64,000 nucleotides of DNA from Mucilaginibacter segetis (GTDB lineage: Bacteria; Bacteroidota; Bacteroidia; Sphingobacteriales; Sphingobacteriaceae). Under the pieces are notes generated by a model. That model was not told the DNA's origin. It did not search any database and saw nothing but the letters and a program-made list of their open reading frames with translations. This document shows, piece after piece, positions 63,567 to 64,000 of this stretch; the stretch's first letter is position 1, and each line of letters begins with the position of its first letter. Made by a program: the position numbers and the translations under genes. The stretch covers positions 1 to 64,000 of the forward strand of contig NZ_JAEHFW010000003.1 in the NCBI RefSeq assembly GCF_016522075.1, in the 5' to 3' direction.

Positions 63567-64000
63567 ATGATAAAACACGAGATAAAAATAGCCTTTAAAG
63601 AATATAACGCAGTTGAAGAATTAGACCAGGCAGATAGCGCTTTATGCAGCGAGGCAATAAGGGCTTTAAAAAACTCCCATTCGCCTTATTCAAAGTTCAG
63701 GGTAGGCGCGGCCATGCGCTTGCATAGCGGTAAAATTATATATGGCAGTAACCAGGAGAATGTAGCTTACCCGTCGGGCCTTTGCGCAGAGCGGGTTGCT
63801 TTGTTCCACTGGGGAGCCAACCATCCTGATGATCCTATTGAAAGTATGGCCATAACGGCGCAAACGGATGATTTCTCGATATTGAAACCTGTGACGCCAT
63901 GTGGCTCCTGTCTGCAGGTATTGGCGGAATATGAAAAGATGCAGGATAAGAAAATTAAAATAATTTTATATTGCCAGAACGGGCCGGTATGGGTTATTGA
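63567..64000 (+). CDS. cdd: Cytidine deaminase, 3' end cut by the window
   Basis: The first 144 codons (ATG 63567) encode a cytidine deaminase, running off the window edge without a stop. Zinc motifs: C73-A-E75 in PSGLCAERVAL and PCGSCLQVL with C112 and C115; the SPYSKFRVGAAM opening precedes them. It deaminates cytidine and deoxycytidine for pyrimidine salvage. A weak C4/G4 hairpin (63538-63557) lies just before it. Only a few C-terminal residues should be missing, since these enzymes are about 135-160 residues long. Confidence 0.93.
   Translation, partial: MIKHEIKIAFKEYNAVEELDQADSALCSEAIRALKNSHSPYSKFRVGAAMRLHSGKIIYGSNQENVAYPSGLCAERVALFHWGANHPDDPIESMAITAQTDDFSILKPVTPCGSCLQVLAEYEKMQDKKIKIILYCQNGPVWVI

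Overview
The window comes from a chromosome of the phylum Bacteroidota, most likely family Sphingobacteriaceae (Mucilaginibacter/Pedobacter type). Grounds: a contiguous type IX secretion/gliding cluster (gldK-gldL-gldM-gldN) with sprE/porW nearby, GLPGLI and DUF4271/DUF4286/DUF4142 families, promoters of the TTG-N18-TAnnTTTG type, very few Shine-Dalgarno sequences, an F-type ATP synthase locus without the beta and epsilon genes, and moderate GC. Nearly all genes are intact; the last one (cdd) is cut by the window edge. I see no prophage, insertion sequence, tRNA or CRISPR array.

Layout. 1-420: end of an rRNA operon (5S rRNA, terminator, AT-rich spacer). 420-5100: a CGNR zinc-finger regulator and a solitary 1050-residue type IIG/ISP restriction-modification enzyme, with copies of a dispersed intergenic repeat on both sides. 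5100-7850: a small membrane protein, a Gfo/Idh/MocA oxidoreductase and a Tat-exported sugar isomerase-like protein. 7870-14450: a GLPGLI protein with an outer-membrane barrel, RfbC with a DUF4286 protein, and a TPR protein. 14558-18813: an operon of an S9-type lipoprotein lacking two catalytic-triad residues, a sensor kinase and an OmpR-type regulator. 18807-25316: a minus-strand run of methyltransferase, UbiA-like protein, metallophosphoesterase, chelatase-type AAA+ ATPase, VWA protein and PfkB sugar kinase. 25464-32410: a SnoaL-like protein, a giant hybrid kinase, two tandem JmjC/cupin-8 proteins and a fasciclin protein. 32534-40388: hemW, DUF4271, hemD and gldKLMN. 40441-47404: uvrC, a class A PBP and sprE. 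47476-53238: the ATP synthase operon (two AtpI/Z-like proteins, then a, c, b, delta, alpha, gamma). 53318-64000: a secreted BSP-type metalloprotease, ftcD, a DUF4142 lipoprotein, a NagB/PIG-L fusion, a Cys/Met-type PLP enzyme with an amino-acid permease, a secreted protein, parE, a lipoprotein and cdd.

How the genes work together. Two envelope machines dominate: the T9SS motor/ring (GldK-N plus SprE) and the membrane part plus most of the F1 part of ATP synthase. The pieces most worth a second look are (i) the pseudo-peptidase/kinase/regulator operon, (ii) the region in front of the NagB/PIG-L fusion, which combines an AT-rich palindrome, a TAnnTTTG promoter element and a UUCG-capped terminator before the start codon, together with an unusual NagB active site, (iii) the mosaic, AT-rich specificity part of the restriction enzyme, and (iv) the six-gene run with a chelatase/VWA pair and a UbiA-like protein lacking its first aspartate motif. 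All functional calls come from reading motifs and family resemblance; nothing was searched against a database.
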